Positions 17,671-25,498 of a DNA stretch of 64,000 nt are shown here, in pieces. Position 1 is the first letter of the stretch, and each line of letters starts with the position of its first letter. The position numbers and the translations under genes were made by a program. Source of the stretch: Actinomadura montaniterrae (GTDB lineage Bacteria > Actinomycetota > Actinomycetes > Streptosporangiales > Streptosporangiaceae); contig NZ_WBMR01000030.1 of the NCBI RefSeq assembly GCF_008923365.1, forward strand, positions 1 to 64,000, read 5' to 3'. The notes under the pieces were generated by a model. The model was not told where the DNA came from and did not search any database. It saw nothing but the letters and a program-made list of their open reading frames with translations.

Positions 17671-18300
17671 TCACGGGCCGTCCGGGCTCTCCTCCTCCTT
17701 CGCGGGGCGGGAGCCGGCGTCGTCGATGTCGAAGCGGCCGGGATCGGTGCCGCGCAGGCCCTCTGCCCAGGCGTCCAGCGACGGGCCCAGCTCGTCGCCG
17801 GGTGTGTGCGGGACCTTGAACGCGGTCAGCACGTTCACCAGCGTGCCGACCGCCATGAACCGCACGACCTCCTCCGGCGGGGCGCCGCTCAGGTCGCCGA
17901 TCAGCCGGAACAGCCGCGCCCACCGGTGGTGGCCGAGCCGGGCCAGCTCGTCCTCGCCGACCGCGGCGCCGTAGATCTTGAGCTGGAAGCGCAGCAACGT
18001 CGGGTCCTCGCGCAGGAGGCGGCGGTAGGCGTCGGCCATCGCGACCATGGCCTCCTTGCCGTGCAGCCCGCCCGCCGCGTCCCGCAGCACGGTCTCGATG
18101 TCGGAGAAGCAGCGGTCGGCGGCGGCGAGGAACAGGGCGCGCTTGGTCGGGAACAGCCGGAACATGTAGGGCTGCGAGACGCCGATGCGCTCGGCGATGG
18201 CCGCGGTGGACGTGCCCTCGTAGCCGCCGCTCGCGAACTCGGCCATCGCGGCCTTGATCGCCATCTCGCGGCGCTCGCCGGCGCTCATCCGGGGGCTCAT
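17671..18300 (-). CDS. TetR-family repressor
   Basis: 209 residues. N-terminal HTH (MAIKAAMAEFASGGYEGTS, AAIAERIGVSQPYMFRLFPTKRALF, about 14-60) with the usual variable ligand-binding domain after it. It lies directly upstream of the DHA2 exporter gene on the same strand. A near-identical palindrome stands 9 bases before its own start and at the exporter start, so it probably represses both and responds to an exported compound. Confidence 0.92.
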   Translation of the reverse strand: MSPRMSAGERREMAIKAAMAEFASGGYEGTSTAAIAERIGVSQPYMFRLFPTKRALFLAAADRCFSDIETVLRDAAGGLHGKEAMVAMADAYRRLLREDPTLLRFQLKIYGAAVGEDELARLGHHRWARLFRLIGDLSGAPPEEVVRFMAVGTLVNVLTAFKVPHTPGDELGPSLDAWAEGLRGTDPGRFDIDDAGSRPAKEEESPDGP

Positions 18301-18308
18301 GGGTCGAA

Positions 18309-18330
18309 AGTTAGTGTCCGATCACTAACT
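18309..18330. promoter_or_regulatory. TetR operator upstream of tetR (copy 2)
   Basis: Perfect inverted repeat AGTTAGTG-TCCGAT-CACTAACT, 9 bases before the TetR start. Confidence 0.8.
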
Positions 18331-18381
18331 TCGTCAAGACCCGGCGGCGGGCCGCCGCGCGCGATCCCGCCGCCCACCGGC

Positions 18382-18966
18382 TCAGCCGACGACGCCCTCG
18401 ACCAGCAGCAGGACGCCGAACACCGCGAACCCCGCCGCCGCGCCGTACTTGATGACCCGCTCGGGCAGCCGCTTGCCGAGCATCTGCCCGACCACGATCG
18501 CCAGCGCGTCCGCCGCGACCATCCCGACCGTCGAGCCGAGCCAGATGCCGGTCAGCCCGAGGAAACCGCCGTGGTCGGCGGCGAGGGTGATCGTCGCGAG
18601 CATCGTCTTGTCGCCCAGCTCGGCCAGGAAGAACGCCGTGCCGACGGCCAGGATCGCCGAGCCGCGCGCCTTGCGGGCCTTGTCCCGCTCCTCGTCGTCC
18701 AGCTCGTCGCCGCGCAGCGTCCACAGCGCGAAGCCGAGGAACGCCAGCCCCGCGAGGACCGAGATCGGACGGGTCGGCAGCGCGGCGCCGAGCACCGCGC
18801 CGACCACCACGCTCGCCAGGTGCACCAGCGCGGTCGCGGCGGTGATGCCGATCAGCACGGGCATCGCACGGAAGCGCGTCGCGAAGGTCATAGCCATGAG
18901 CTGGCTCTTGTCGCCGAGCTCCGCGACGAAGATCACGGCCAGGCTGATGATGAATGCGGTGACCAC
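18382..18966 (-). CDS. TMEM165/GDT1 (UPF0016) family Mn2+/Ca2+ transporter
   Basis: 194 residues with two halves, each bearing the family signature E-x-G-D-K-[TS]: VAELGDKSQLMAM (about 15) and LAELGDKTMLATI (about 115). Six membrane helices predicted, with a charged central loop (DELDDEERDKARKARG). Members export Mn2+ and/or Ca2+ in exchange for protons. Start is GTG at 18964-18966 with GAGAGGGA upstream. The gene follows a yybP-ykoY manganese riboswitch (19050-19150), which strongly supports manganese efflux as its role. Confidence 0.93.
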   Translation of the reverse strand: MVTAFIISLAVIFVAELGDKSQLMAMTFATRFRAMPVLIGITAATALVHLASVVVGAVLGAALPTRPISVLAGLAFLGFALWTLRGDELDDEERDKARKARGSAILAVGTAFFLAELGDKTMLATITLAADHGGFLGLTGIWLGSTVGMVAADALAIVVGQMLGKRLPERVIKYGAAAGFAVFGVLLLVEGVVG

Positions 18967-19032
18967 CGGGTCCCTCTCGCTCGGATGCCGGGCGGAGGGC
19001 TGGGGGAGCCGTTTCGGGCTGCGCGACCTCGA

Positions 19033-19050
19033 CCCGGCATGACTGCCGGG
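19033..19050 (-). promoter_or_regulatory. hairpin after riboswitch aptamer (possible expression platform)
   Basis: CCCGGCA/TGCCGGG stem around a 4-base loop directly follows the aptamer. It has no T run, so a translational or Rho-linked switch is more likely than simple intrinsic termination. Confidence 0.45.
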
Positions 19051-19150
19051 CCGAAGGTCTCGTCCGCCTCCTGCGGAGGCCCGCGCGACCGGGCGCCGTC
19101 CGCGGCGCCAGCATGTCGATCACGCGATTGGGACTACTCCCCCTCGACGC
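19050..19150 (-). ncRNA. yybP-ykoY manganese riboswitch
   Basis: On the minus strand the two universally conserved parts of the class stand in order: GGGGAGTAG (19134-19142), a four-way-junction segment including ATCGACATGC, and AGACCTTCGG (about 19051-19060). P1 can form between CGAGG before GGGGAGTAG and CTTCG after AGAC. The element ends about 85 bases before a GDT1/UPF0016 manganese transporter gene, a typical target. Mn2+ binding is expected to raise expression of that exporter. It starts 47 bases after the murB stop. Confidence 0.9.
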
Positions 19151-19196
19151 GTCGCAGGCTATCAACCCCCGCCCCCACCACGTCAAAGCGCCCGGG

Positions 19197-20264
19197 CTAG
19201 AGGGTGACGCCGATCATGACGGGTTCGTTGACCAGGTCGACGCCGAAGGCGGCGTGGACGCCGGCGCGGACCTCGCGGGCCAGCGCCAGCAGGTCCTCGG
19301 TGGAGGCGCCGCCCGGGTTCGTCAGGGCGAGCGTGTGCTTGGTGGAGATCCGCACCGGGCCGCGCGCGTGACCCTTCGCGAAGCCCGCCTTGTCGATCAG
19401 CCAGGCGGCGGACGTCTTGGTCCGCCCGTCCGGCTCCGGGTAGCGGGGGAACGCCGCGTCCGGACCGAGCCGCTCGGCGACGCGCCGCTCCAGGTCGGCG
19501 AGCTGCCCGGCGGTGAGGATCGGGTTGGTGAAGAACGAGCCGGCGCTGCGCGAGTCGGGGTCGGCGGCGTCCAGGACCATGCCCTTGCCGCGCCGCAGCT
19601 CCAGGACGGCGTCGCGCGCCTCCTTCAGCGAGACCCGCTCGCCCGGCTGCACGCCGAGGCGCTTCGCCAGCTCGGCGTACTTGATCGGCTGCGACTCCTC
19701 CGTCTCGCGGAGCGCGTACGTCACGTCCAGGACGACGTACCGGTCGTTGCCCTTGAAGACGCTGTGCCGGTAGGTGAAGCGGCACGCGTCGCGGTCGAGG
19801 GTCACACACGCGCGCGCCTGACGGTCGTACGCGCGGACTTCCACGATCGTCTCGCTGACGTCCTGCCCGTACGCGCCGACGTTCTGGATCGGGGTCGCGC
19901 CGACCCGTCCCGGGATTCCGGACAGGCATTCGACGCCCGCGAGGCCGTCCGACACGCAGCGCGCGACGAACGAGTCCCAGTCCTCACCGGCCCGCACCCG
20001 GACCAGGACGGTGTCGCCCTCGCCGGCGGTGCGCTCGACGCCGCGCGCCCCGACGTGTACGACGGTCCCGGGGAACCCGGCGTCCGCCACCACGAGGTTG
20101 CTGCCGCCGCCGAGCACCAGCACCGGCTCGCCCGCGTCGTCGGCCTTGCGGACCGCCGCGACCAGCTCGGCCTCCGACGTCGCCTCGACGAAGCGCCGCG
20201 CCGGCCCGCCCAGCCGCAGCGTGGTGTACCCGGCCAGGTTCACCTCTTCCGCGAACACCGCCAC
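19197..20264 (-). CDS. murB: UDP-N-acetylenolpyruvoylglucosamine reductase
   Basis: 355 residues. FAD-dependent reduction of UDP-GlcNAc-enolpyruvate to UDP-MurNAc in peptidoglycan synthesis. FAD-binding parts: LRLGGPARRFVEA, VLGGGSNLVVADAGFPG, GVECLSGIPGRVGATPIQNVGAYGQ; the C-terminal domain has the catalytic Ser region SAGSFFTNPIL and LALTNPGGAST. Type I-like length. It follows hadB by 72 bases on the same strand. Confidence 0.97.
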   Translation of the reverse strand: MAVFAEEVNLAGYTTLRLGGPARRFVEATSEAELVAAVRKADDAGEPVLVLGGGSNLVVADAGFPGTVVHVGARGVERTAGEGDTVLVRVRAGEDWDSFVARCVSDGLAGVECLSGIPGRVGATPIQNVGAYGQDVSETIVEVRAYDRQARACVTLDRDACRFTYRHSVFKGNDRYVVLDVTYALRETEESQPIKYAELAKRLGVQPGERVSLKEARDAVLELRRGKGMVLDAADPDSRSAGSFFTNPILTAGQLADLERRVAERLGPDAAFPRYPEPDGRTKTSAAWLIDKAGFAKGHARGPVRISTKHTLALTNPGGASTEDLLALAREVRAGVHAAFGVDLVNEPVMIGVTL

Positions 20265-20336
20265 AGCCCTGTTCCTCCCCGAACATGCACGTCCGCACCG
20301 GCCGGAGGCCCGGCCGGTGCGTGCTCCGGCGCGCCC

Positions 20337-20762
20337 TCAGGCGAGCCGGACGACGGCCTTGGCGCGCGTGAGGACCTTCTGGTCGCCCGACCGGGCGGTG
20401 AGCGCCACGACGACCTTGTTGTCGTCGAGCTTCTCCTCCACCTTGCCGCTGATCTCCAGGGTCGCGCCGCCCTCGTCGGGCACCACGACCGGCGTTGAGA
20501 ACCGTACCCCGTAGTCCACCACGGCGCCCGGATCGCCGGCCCAGTCGGTGACGAACCGGCCGCCCTGCGCCATCGTGAACATGCCGTGCGCGATCACGTC
20601 CGGCAGCCCGACGGCCTTGGCGAAGCTCTCCCGCCAGTGGATCGGGTTGAAGTCGCCGGACGCGCCCGCGTACATCACCAGGTTCGCGCGGTCGACCGGG
20701 TAGGTCTGTGCGGGGATCTCGGTGCCGACCTCGACGTCTGCGTAGTTCACCTTCGCGGTCAT
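20337..20762 (-). CDS. hadB: MaoC-like (R)-specific hydratase/dehydratase subunit B
   Basis: 141 residues, hot-dog fold. The catalytic motif is intact: YAGASGDFNPIHWRESFAKAVGLPDVIAHGMFTMA (Asp and His of the hydratase motif at about residues 37 and 42). In mycobacteria HadB pairs with HadA to dehydrate 3-hydroxyacyl-ACP in FAS-II; in an actinomycete without evident mycolate genes here, the substrate may be another acyl thioester. The start codon overlaps the hadA stop by one base. Confidence 0.88.
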   Translation of the reverse strand: MTAKVNYADVEVGTEIPAQTYPVDRANLVMYAGASGDFNPIHWRESFAKAVGLPDVIAHGMFTMAQGGRFVTDWAGDPGAVVDYGVRFSTPVVVPDEGGATLEISGKVEEKLDDNKVVVALTARSGDQKVLTRAKAVVRLA

Positions 20763-21199
20763 CAGGCCCCCCGCTCCACGATCGTGTTGTAGGTCTTGCA
20801 GATCAGCTCGCCCTCGACGGTCTTCACGTCCGTCTCGACGACCATCTTCTCGTTGTTGCCGATCGACTTGATCTCGGTGATCGTCGAGGTGCAGGTCACC
20901 ACGTCGCCGGCGCGCATCGGGCGGGTGTACTCGAACCGCTGCTCGCCGTGCACGACCATCGCGTAGTTGAGGTTCAGGTCGGGGTCGGCGAGGCCGGCGT
21001 TGCCGAGCGACACCACGATCGGGAACGTCGGCGGGGCGATGACGTCGGGGTGGCCCGCCGCCTTCGCGGCCTCGCGGTCGCGGTAGATCGGGTTGCGGTC
21101 GCCGATGGCGTCCGCGAACTCGCGGATCTTCACGCGGCTGACCTCGTACGGCTCGGTGGGTGGGAAGCTCCGCCCGATGAAGTCGCGGTTGAGTGCCAT
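20762..21199 (-). CDS. hadA: MaoC-like dehydratase subunit A (FAS1-like N-terminal hot-dog)
   Basis: 145 residues from the ATG at 21197-21199, chosen for GGAGGGA upstream and the conserved opening MALNRDFIGRSFPPTEPYEV. Hot-dog fold subunit lacking the full catalytic motif of HadB (here FADAIGDRNPIYRDREAAKAAG), as in HadA. The two form a heterodimer. Gene order rpmG-hadA-hadB matches mycobacteria, but no hadC follows; murB comes next. Confidence 0.88.
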   Translation of the reverse strand: MALNRDFIGRSFPPTEPYEVSRVKIREFADAIGDRNPIYRDREAAKAAGHPDVIAPPTFPIVVSLGNAGLADPDLNLNYAMVVHGEQRFEYTRPMRAGDVVTCTSTITEIKSIGNNEKMVVETDVKTVEGELICKTYNTIVERGA

Positions 21200-21589
21200 G
21201 CAGTCCGTCCCTCCAGGTCCCGGCGGGGTCGCGCGGCGGCGGCGCCCCCGTCCGAGCACAATTGCAACGTCTCGACGGACCGTAACAGAATGACGTTCAG
21301 CCCGCCCCCGCGGGTCTCACTGCGGGAACGGGCTGTGTTTCTTGCGATCCCGGCCCAGGGTGCTCGCCTGGCGGCTCGCACCCTGACCGTGCTCGGGCGA
21401 GCGCGACCTCGCTTCGCGAGCTTCCCGGCGAGGCTCGCCTTCGGCGTCGCCTCGCCGGTCAGATAGCGCGCTCGCGTGCCGGTTCAGGTGTGCAAGGGAC
21501 CTGCGATGACCGGTTCGCCCTGGCCGACGATTCTGCTGCCTTGCCTGCGGACGGCGCGGGCGTGGCCGCGTGCCCTCCGGGCCGCTTGG
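21200..21589. other. 390-bp intergenic region between rpmG and hadA with hairpins
   Basis: No coding gene recognised. It holds a GC-rich hairpin CGGCGAGGC/GCCTCGCCG (21426-21434 with 21449-21457) that can continue into the loop, plus a stretch rich in GAGC/GCTC words from 21370 to 21480. The hairpin could terminate rpmG. Confidence 0.5.
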
Positions 21590-21754
21590 TCAGCGGGTCT
21601 CGCGGTGCGGACGGTGGGTCCGGCAGTTGGGGCAGTACTTCTTGATCTCGAGGCGGTCCGGGTCGTTGCGCCGGTTCTTCCGCGTGATGTAGTTGCGGTG
21701 CTTGCACTCCTGGCAGGCCAGCGTGATCTTCGGCCGTACGTCGGTGGCAGCCAC
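21590..21754 (-). CDS. rpmG: 50S ribosomal protein L33
   Basis: 54 residues from the GTG at 21752-21754 with AGAAAGG upstream; longer in-frame extensions run into the tRNA-Met gene and are not used. It has the two zinc pairs CQEC and CPNC, so it is the zinc-containing (C+) L33 form, and the expected [20 protein letters not shown] core. It stands between tRNA-Met and hadA as in mycobacteria. Confidence 0.96.
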   Translation of the reverse strand: MAATDVRPKITLACQECKHRNYITRKNRRNDPDRLEIKKYCPNCRTHRPHRETR

Positions 21755-21871
21755 GATGGAGTGCCTTTCTGAGCTAGGAACATGGACTACGCATCCCGGC
21801 CGCCCGTGGGAGGGCGGCCGGAGATTCGACCCAGCCCTGCTCACCCCCGCGGGGGTGAGAGAGATGGGTAG

Positions 21872-21945
21872 TAGCGAGGGCCGGACTTGAACCGGCGACA
21901 CAGCGATTATGAGCCGCTTGCTCTGCCTGACTGAGCTACCCCGCC
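21872..21945 (-). tRNA. tRNA-Met (CAT), elongator type
   Basis: Cloverleaf with acceptor GGCGGGG/CCTCGCT (G-U pairs), D-arm GCTC/GAGC, anticodon loop CTCATAA giving CAT, and T-loop GGTTCAAGTCC. The first base pair is G-U rather than the C-A mismatch of an initiator. Confidence 0.95.
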
Positions 21946-22268
21946 GTGCTGGTCGGTGTGGACCGGATTGCAAGGATACCGGATGCTCACCTGACCCTGG
22001 AAACGCGAATTCCCGGATCGAGGATCGGGGAACCGGCGTTCCGTGGGCCCCGCGGGCCGTCCCCCAGGGTACCCGGTGGATGTGGGTGACCCGGCGAACG
22101 CCCTGCTGGAACCGGTGGGACGGTATCACAGGGCCCCGTTTGGAGCGAATCGGTCCGCGGCCGCCCGTCCCGGCGCGCGGGGAGGTTCTTCCCCGCCGCG
22201 GCGGGCCGCCGGCCTGGAACGACGAAGGCCGCCGTCCGAGCGTTCGGATGGCGGCCGTGGTGCCGTTG
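21946..22268. other. intergenic region between tRNA-Met and tRNA-Thr
   Basis: About 320 bases in which I see no gene or convincing signal. Confidence 0.4.
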
Positions 22269-22341
22269 AGCCCCTTTACGGAATCGAACCGTAGACCTTC
22301 TCCTTACCATGGAGACGCTCTGCCGACTGAGCTAAAGGGGC
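22269..22341 (-). tRNA. tRNA-Thr (GGT)
   Basis: Acceptor GCCCCTT/AAGGGGC, D-arm GCTC/GAGC, anticodon stem TCTCC/GGAGA with loop ATGGTAA giving GGT, and T-arm TACGG/CCGTA. Upstream of tRNA-Met on the same strand. Confidence 0.96.
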
Positions 22342-22433
22342 TTGCGTCGTTCGCGCAGGGAAAACGATACACGGACTCGGGACCGCGCGCGAACTGGATT
22401 CCCCCGGGCGCCGCCGGCAGGCGTTTCCGCAGG

Positions 22434-23561
22434 TCAGCGCAGCAGGCTGCGGGCGATGACGAGCTGCTGGATCTGGCTGGTGCCCTCGTAGATGCGGAAC
22501 AGCCGCACGTCGCGGAAGAACCGTTCGACGGAGACGCCGCGCATGTAGCCCATGCCGCCGAAGACCTGGACGCCTCGGTCGGCGACGCGTCCGACCATCT
22601 CGGAGCAGAAGTACTTGGCGCAGGACGGGCCGAGCTTGGTGTCCTCGCCGGCGTCGTAGGCGCGGGCGGCCTCCAGGACCATGGAGCGTCCGGCGTACAG
22701 CTCGGCCTGGGAGTCGGCGATGAGGCCCTGGATGAGCTGGTATTCGCCGATGGCGCTGCCGCCCTGGCTGCGGGTCTTGGCGTACTCGACGGTGTCGTCG
22801 AGGATGCGCTGGGCGAGGCCGACGCAGAGGGCGGCGATGCTGAGGCGACCGTGGGCGAGGGACGCCATGGCGGTGCGGAAGCCGGTGCCCTCGGTGCCGA
22901 CCATCGCGGTCGCGGGGACGCGGACGTCGTTGAAGAACACCTCGGCGGTGTGGGCGCCGCGCTGGCCCATCTTCTGGTCGGCGGGGCCGACGCTCAGGCC
23001 GTCCGTGCCGCCCTCGACAAGGAACGTGGAGATGCCGCGGGAGCCGGTTCCGCCGGTCCGGGCGAAGACCATGAAGACGTCTGCCTCGGGGGCGTTGGTG
23101 ATGAACCGCTTGGCGCCGTTGATGACGTAGTCGTCGCCGTCGCGGACGGCGGACGTGGTGAGGGTGCTCGGGTCGGAGCCGGCCTCGGCCTCGGTGAGCG
23201 CGAACGCGCCGACGATCTCGCCGGACGCGAGGCGCGGCAGCCAGGCGGCCTTCTGATCGGCGGTCCCGGAGTTCACCAGGACCTGCCCGGCGATGCCGTT
23301 GCTGGTGCCGAACATGGAGCGGAACGCGGGGCTGGTGTAGCCGAGCTCGAAGACGAGCCGGACCTCCTCGCTCAGCGACAGGCCGAGCCCGCCGTACTCC
23401 TCGGGCAGCGCGTACCCGAACAGGCCCATGTCCCGGGACGTCCGCCGCAGCGGCTCCGGGATCGCGTCGGTCTCCTCGATCTCCTCCTCGCGGGGGACGA
23501 CCTCGTCGCGGACGAAGCTGCGGACGGCCTTGAGCACGTCGGCGAAATCCTGTGGCTCCAT
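22434..23561 (-). CDS. acyl-CoA dehydrogenase
   Basis: 375 residues, FAD-dependent alpha,beta-dehydrogenation of acyl-CoA in fatty-acid or branched-acid breakdown. N-terminal domain GLFGYALPEEYGGLGLSLSE, the signatures AFALTEAEAGSDPSTL (about 123) and the C-terminal QVFGGMGYMRGVSVERFFRDVRL ... IYEGTSQIQQLVIARSL. The catalytic Glu is expected in IYEGTS (about 356). Substrate chain length not predictable. A GAATC-A-GATTC palindrome lies 13 bases upstream, in the gap shared with the divergent gene. Confidence 0.94.
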   Translation of the reverse strand: MEPQDFADVLKAVRSFVRDEVVPREEEIEETDAIPEPLRRTSRDMGLFGYALPEEYGGLGLSLSEEVRLVFELGYTSPAFRSMFGTSNGIAGQVLVNSGTADQKAAWLPRLASGEIVGAFALTEAEAGSDPSTLTTSAVRDGDDYVINGAKRFITNAPEADVFMVFARTGGTGSRGISTFLVEGGTDGLSVGPADQKMGQRGAHTAEVFFNDVRVPATAMVGTEGTGFRTAMASLAHGRLSIAALCVGLAQRILDDTVEYAKTRSQGGSAIGEYQLIQGLIADSQAELYAGRSMVLEAARAYDAGEDTKLGPSCAKYFCSEMVGRVADRGVQVFGGMGYMRGVSVERFFRDVRLFRIYEGTSQIQQLVIARSLLR

Positions 23562-23573
23562 GCCGACATTCTA

Positions 23574-23584
23574 GAATCAGATTC
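23574..23584. promoter_or_regulatory. palindrome GAATC-A-GATTC in divergent promoter region
   Basis: An 11-bp perfect palindrome lies between the acyl-CoA dehydrogenase start (23561) and the divergent gene (23629). It overlaps TAGAAT, a possible -10 box of the dehydrogenase gene. The regulator is not in sight. Confidence 0.4.
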
Positions 23585-23628
23585 CACAATGTTCGCGCCG
23601 CGCCCCCGCTGTGCCAGGGTGATCACCT

Positions 23629-24663
23629 ATGAGTGCGGCGCTCCACCAGGTCGTCGACGAGATCGTCCGTGCGGCGCTCGTCGAGGACCGGTCCTTCAGT
23701 GATCTCCTCCCCCGGCTGATGCGCGAGGCGCAGACGGCCTCCATCGGCGCGAAGGCGGCGGCGCTGCCCCGGATGGCGGAGGGCATCGCCGAGGCGCCGG
23801 TGAACCTCGGCGGGTGGCTCGCGGTGGTGTCCGGCGCCTGGATCGAGGACGGCGCCGACCCCGACCCGGTCGGCCGCGCGATCGTCCACCGGCTCACCGA
23901 GGCGACCGCCGCGGCGCTCGCCTTCGGCAACGCCTGGACGGAGGCGACCGGCGGCAAGCCGCCCGACATGGAGGAGGGGCAGCCCTCCCAGCAGGTCTTC
24001 GACACCGTCCGGCCGGTGCTCGGCGACGGCACCGTGACCGCGATGATGTCGTGGTTCGCGCTGCCGCAGTTCGCGATGGCGTCCAGCACCGTCCTGCAGA
24101 CGTCCCCGGCCACCCGGACCGGCCTGGACGACCGCGACTTCCGCGCGTTCGCCGCCGGGAAGGCCGCCGAGTACCTCCCGCACATGGACCACGTCCAGGC
24201 GCTGCTGCGGGTGCTGGACGGCGAGCGCATCCTCGTCCTGGACCGCGCCACCCGGCACGGCTGGACGGTCACCGTCGGCGGCATCGGCGACAACTTCCAG
24301 CTGCACGTCCTGCTCGGCGGCGCCCTCATCGGACGTCCCGGCTGCATGCCCGGCACCCCGCCCCCGCCCGAGATCGTCGCGTGCTTCCTCGACGCGGACG
24401 TCCCGCCGGGCCCGCCGATCGTCTCCAGCCCGTGGAACCTCGTCGACGCCCACGGCGAGTGGATCTACAACGAGAGCGTGCCCGCCGACATCCCGGCCGT
24501 CAACGGGACCCGCGTCGTCGTCCTCGACCCGCCGTCCTACAACCGCACCTTCCCCGCCGGCCGCCGCTTCCCCCGCATGCCCGCGACCCTCCACGTCGAT
24601 GGCATGCACCTCCCCGAAGACCTCGCGTCCTGGTGGCCGCACATCGCTCCGGCGACCCGCTGA
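23629..24663 (+). CDS. conserved hypothetical actinobacterial protein
   Basis: 344 residues. I do not recognise a named family. No signal peptide or membrane segment. The N-terminal half is helical and Ala-rich (HQVVDEIVRAALVEDRSFSDLL, RLTEATAAALAFGNAWTEATG); the C-terminal half looks strand-rich (ERILVLDRATRHGWTVTVGGIGDNFQL, RVVVLDPPSYNRTFPAGRRF). It is divergent from acyl-CoA dehydrogenase and convergent with the PP2C-like gene, whose stop is only 7 bases away. Confidence 0.75.
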   Translation: MSAALHQVVDEIVRAALVEDRSFSDLLPRLMREAQTASIGAKAAALPRMAEGIAEAPVNLGGWLAVVSGAWIEDGADPDPVGRAIVHRLTEATAAALAFGNAWTEATGGKPPDMEEGQPSQQVFDTVRPVLGDGTVTAMMSWFALPQFAMASSTVLQTSPATRTGLDDRDFRAFAAGKAAEYLPHMDHVQALLRVLDGERILVLDRATRHGWTVTVGGIGDNFQLHVLLGGALIGRPGCMPGTPPPPEIVACFLDADVPPGPPIVSSPWNLVDAHGEWIYNESVPADIPAVNGTRVVVLDPPSYNRTFPAGRRFPRMPATLHVDGMHLPEDLASWWPHIAPATR

Positions 24664-24670
24664 CCGCGCC

Positions 24671-25408
24671 CTAGAAACGGACCAGGACGGCGGTGGCGTC
24701 GTCGTAGCGCTTGCCGCGCGCGAACGTCTCCGACTCCTCGACGGCCCTGGTCCGCCGGACGAGCTCGCGCGGGCCCTCGTCGTCCAGCACGCGCAGCAGG
24801 CCGTCCCAGTCCAGCCGGCCGAACCGCTCGACCAGCCGGGACGCGCCGTCGCTCAGCACCGCCGCCCGCTGCAGCCCCGCGACCGGCACCTCGCCGGTCA
24901 GCCCCTCGTACGCCGCCTCCGGCTTCGTGCTCGCCACCCAGAACCCACCCGGGCTGTTGCGCGACGTCCGGACGGACTCCAGGGTGTAGCTCGGCAGCCG
25001 GTCGACCCGGTCGTCCCGGATCACCCGGACCTCCCCCACGTCCAGCACGATCGGCGAGTCCGCCAGCACGAACCACTCGACCGCGCCGCCGCGCCGCCGC
25101 AGCAGCGACACCGTCGCGGACGGGCTGTCCGGGTTCTCCAGGTCGCACGTTCCGGTGTGCGCCTCCCCCGTCACCTTGATCGCCTCGGCGACGAGGTCCG
25201 GCAGCGGCTTGCCGTCCTCGAGCGCCATCCGCGCCGCGATCTGCCCGCCGAGCCGCCGCACGAGCCACGCCGGGTCGTGCGCGCAGCCGCTGTCCACCCC
25301 CGGCGGCGCCGTCGCCCCGTCCAGCAGCACGACCCACCCCGGCCCCGCCGCGACGAAGTCCTCGTTCGGCCGTCCCGGGGTCGCCTCGCTCACATAGCTC
25401 ACCTGCAC
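24671..25408 (-). CDS. PP2C-like serine/threonine phosphatase domain protein
   Basis: About 245 residues from the GTG at 25406-25408; the frame stays open to 25465 but conserved sequence begins at VQVSYVSEATPGRPNEDF, so the start is uncertain. PP2C-type metal motifs are recognisable though degenerate: PNEDFVAAG with the first Asp, GWVVLLDGATAP, AAVLSDGASRLVERFG, and the last Asp in KRYDDATAVLVRF. Probably a metal-dependent phosphatase. It starts 90 bases after the exonuclease-TerD fusion gene on the same strand, suggesting one operon and a joint stress response. Confidence 0.75.
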   Translation of the reverse strand: MQVSYVSEATPGRPNEDFVAAGPGWVVLLDGATAPPGVDSGCAHDPAWLVRRLGGQIAARMALEDGKPLPDLVAEAIKVTGEAHTGTCDLENPDSPSATVSLLRRRGGAVEWFVLADSPIVLDVGEVRVIRDDRVDRLPSYTLESVRTSRNSPGGFWVASTKPEAAYEGLTGEVPVAGLQRAAVLSDGASRLVERFGRLDWDGLLRVLDDEGPRELVRRTRAVEESETFARGKRYDDATAVLVRF

Positions 25409-25498
25409 GAACCCAGGTCTACCCGCTCCGGCCCGACATGCCCGAAACGTCCACGAAACCCTCACCCTCCGTCCCGTGAACCTTGCCCCGAGCAGGGA

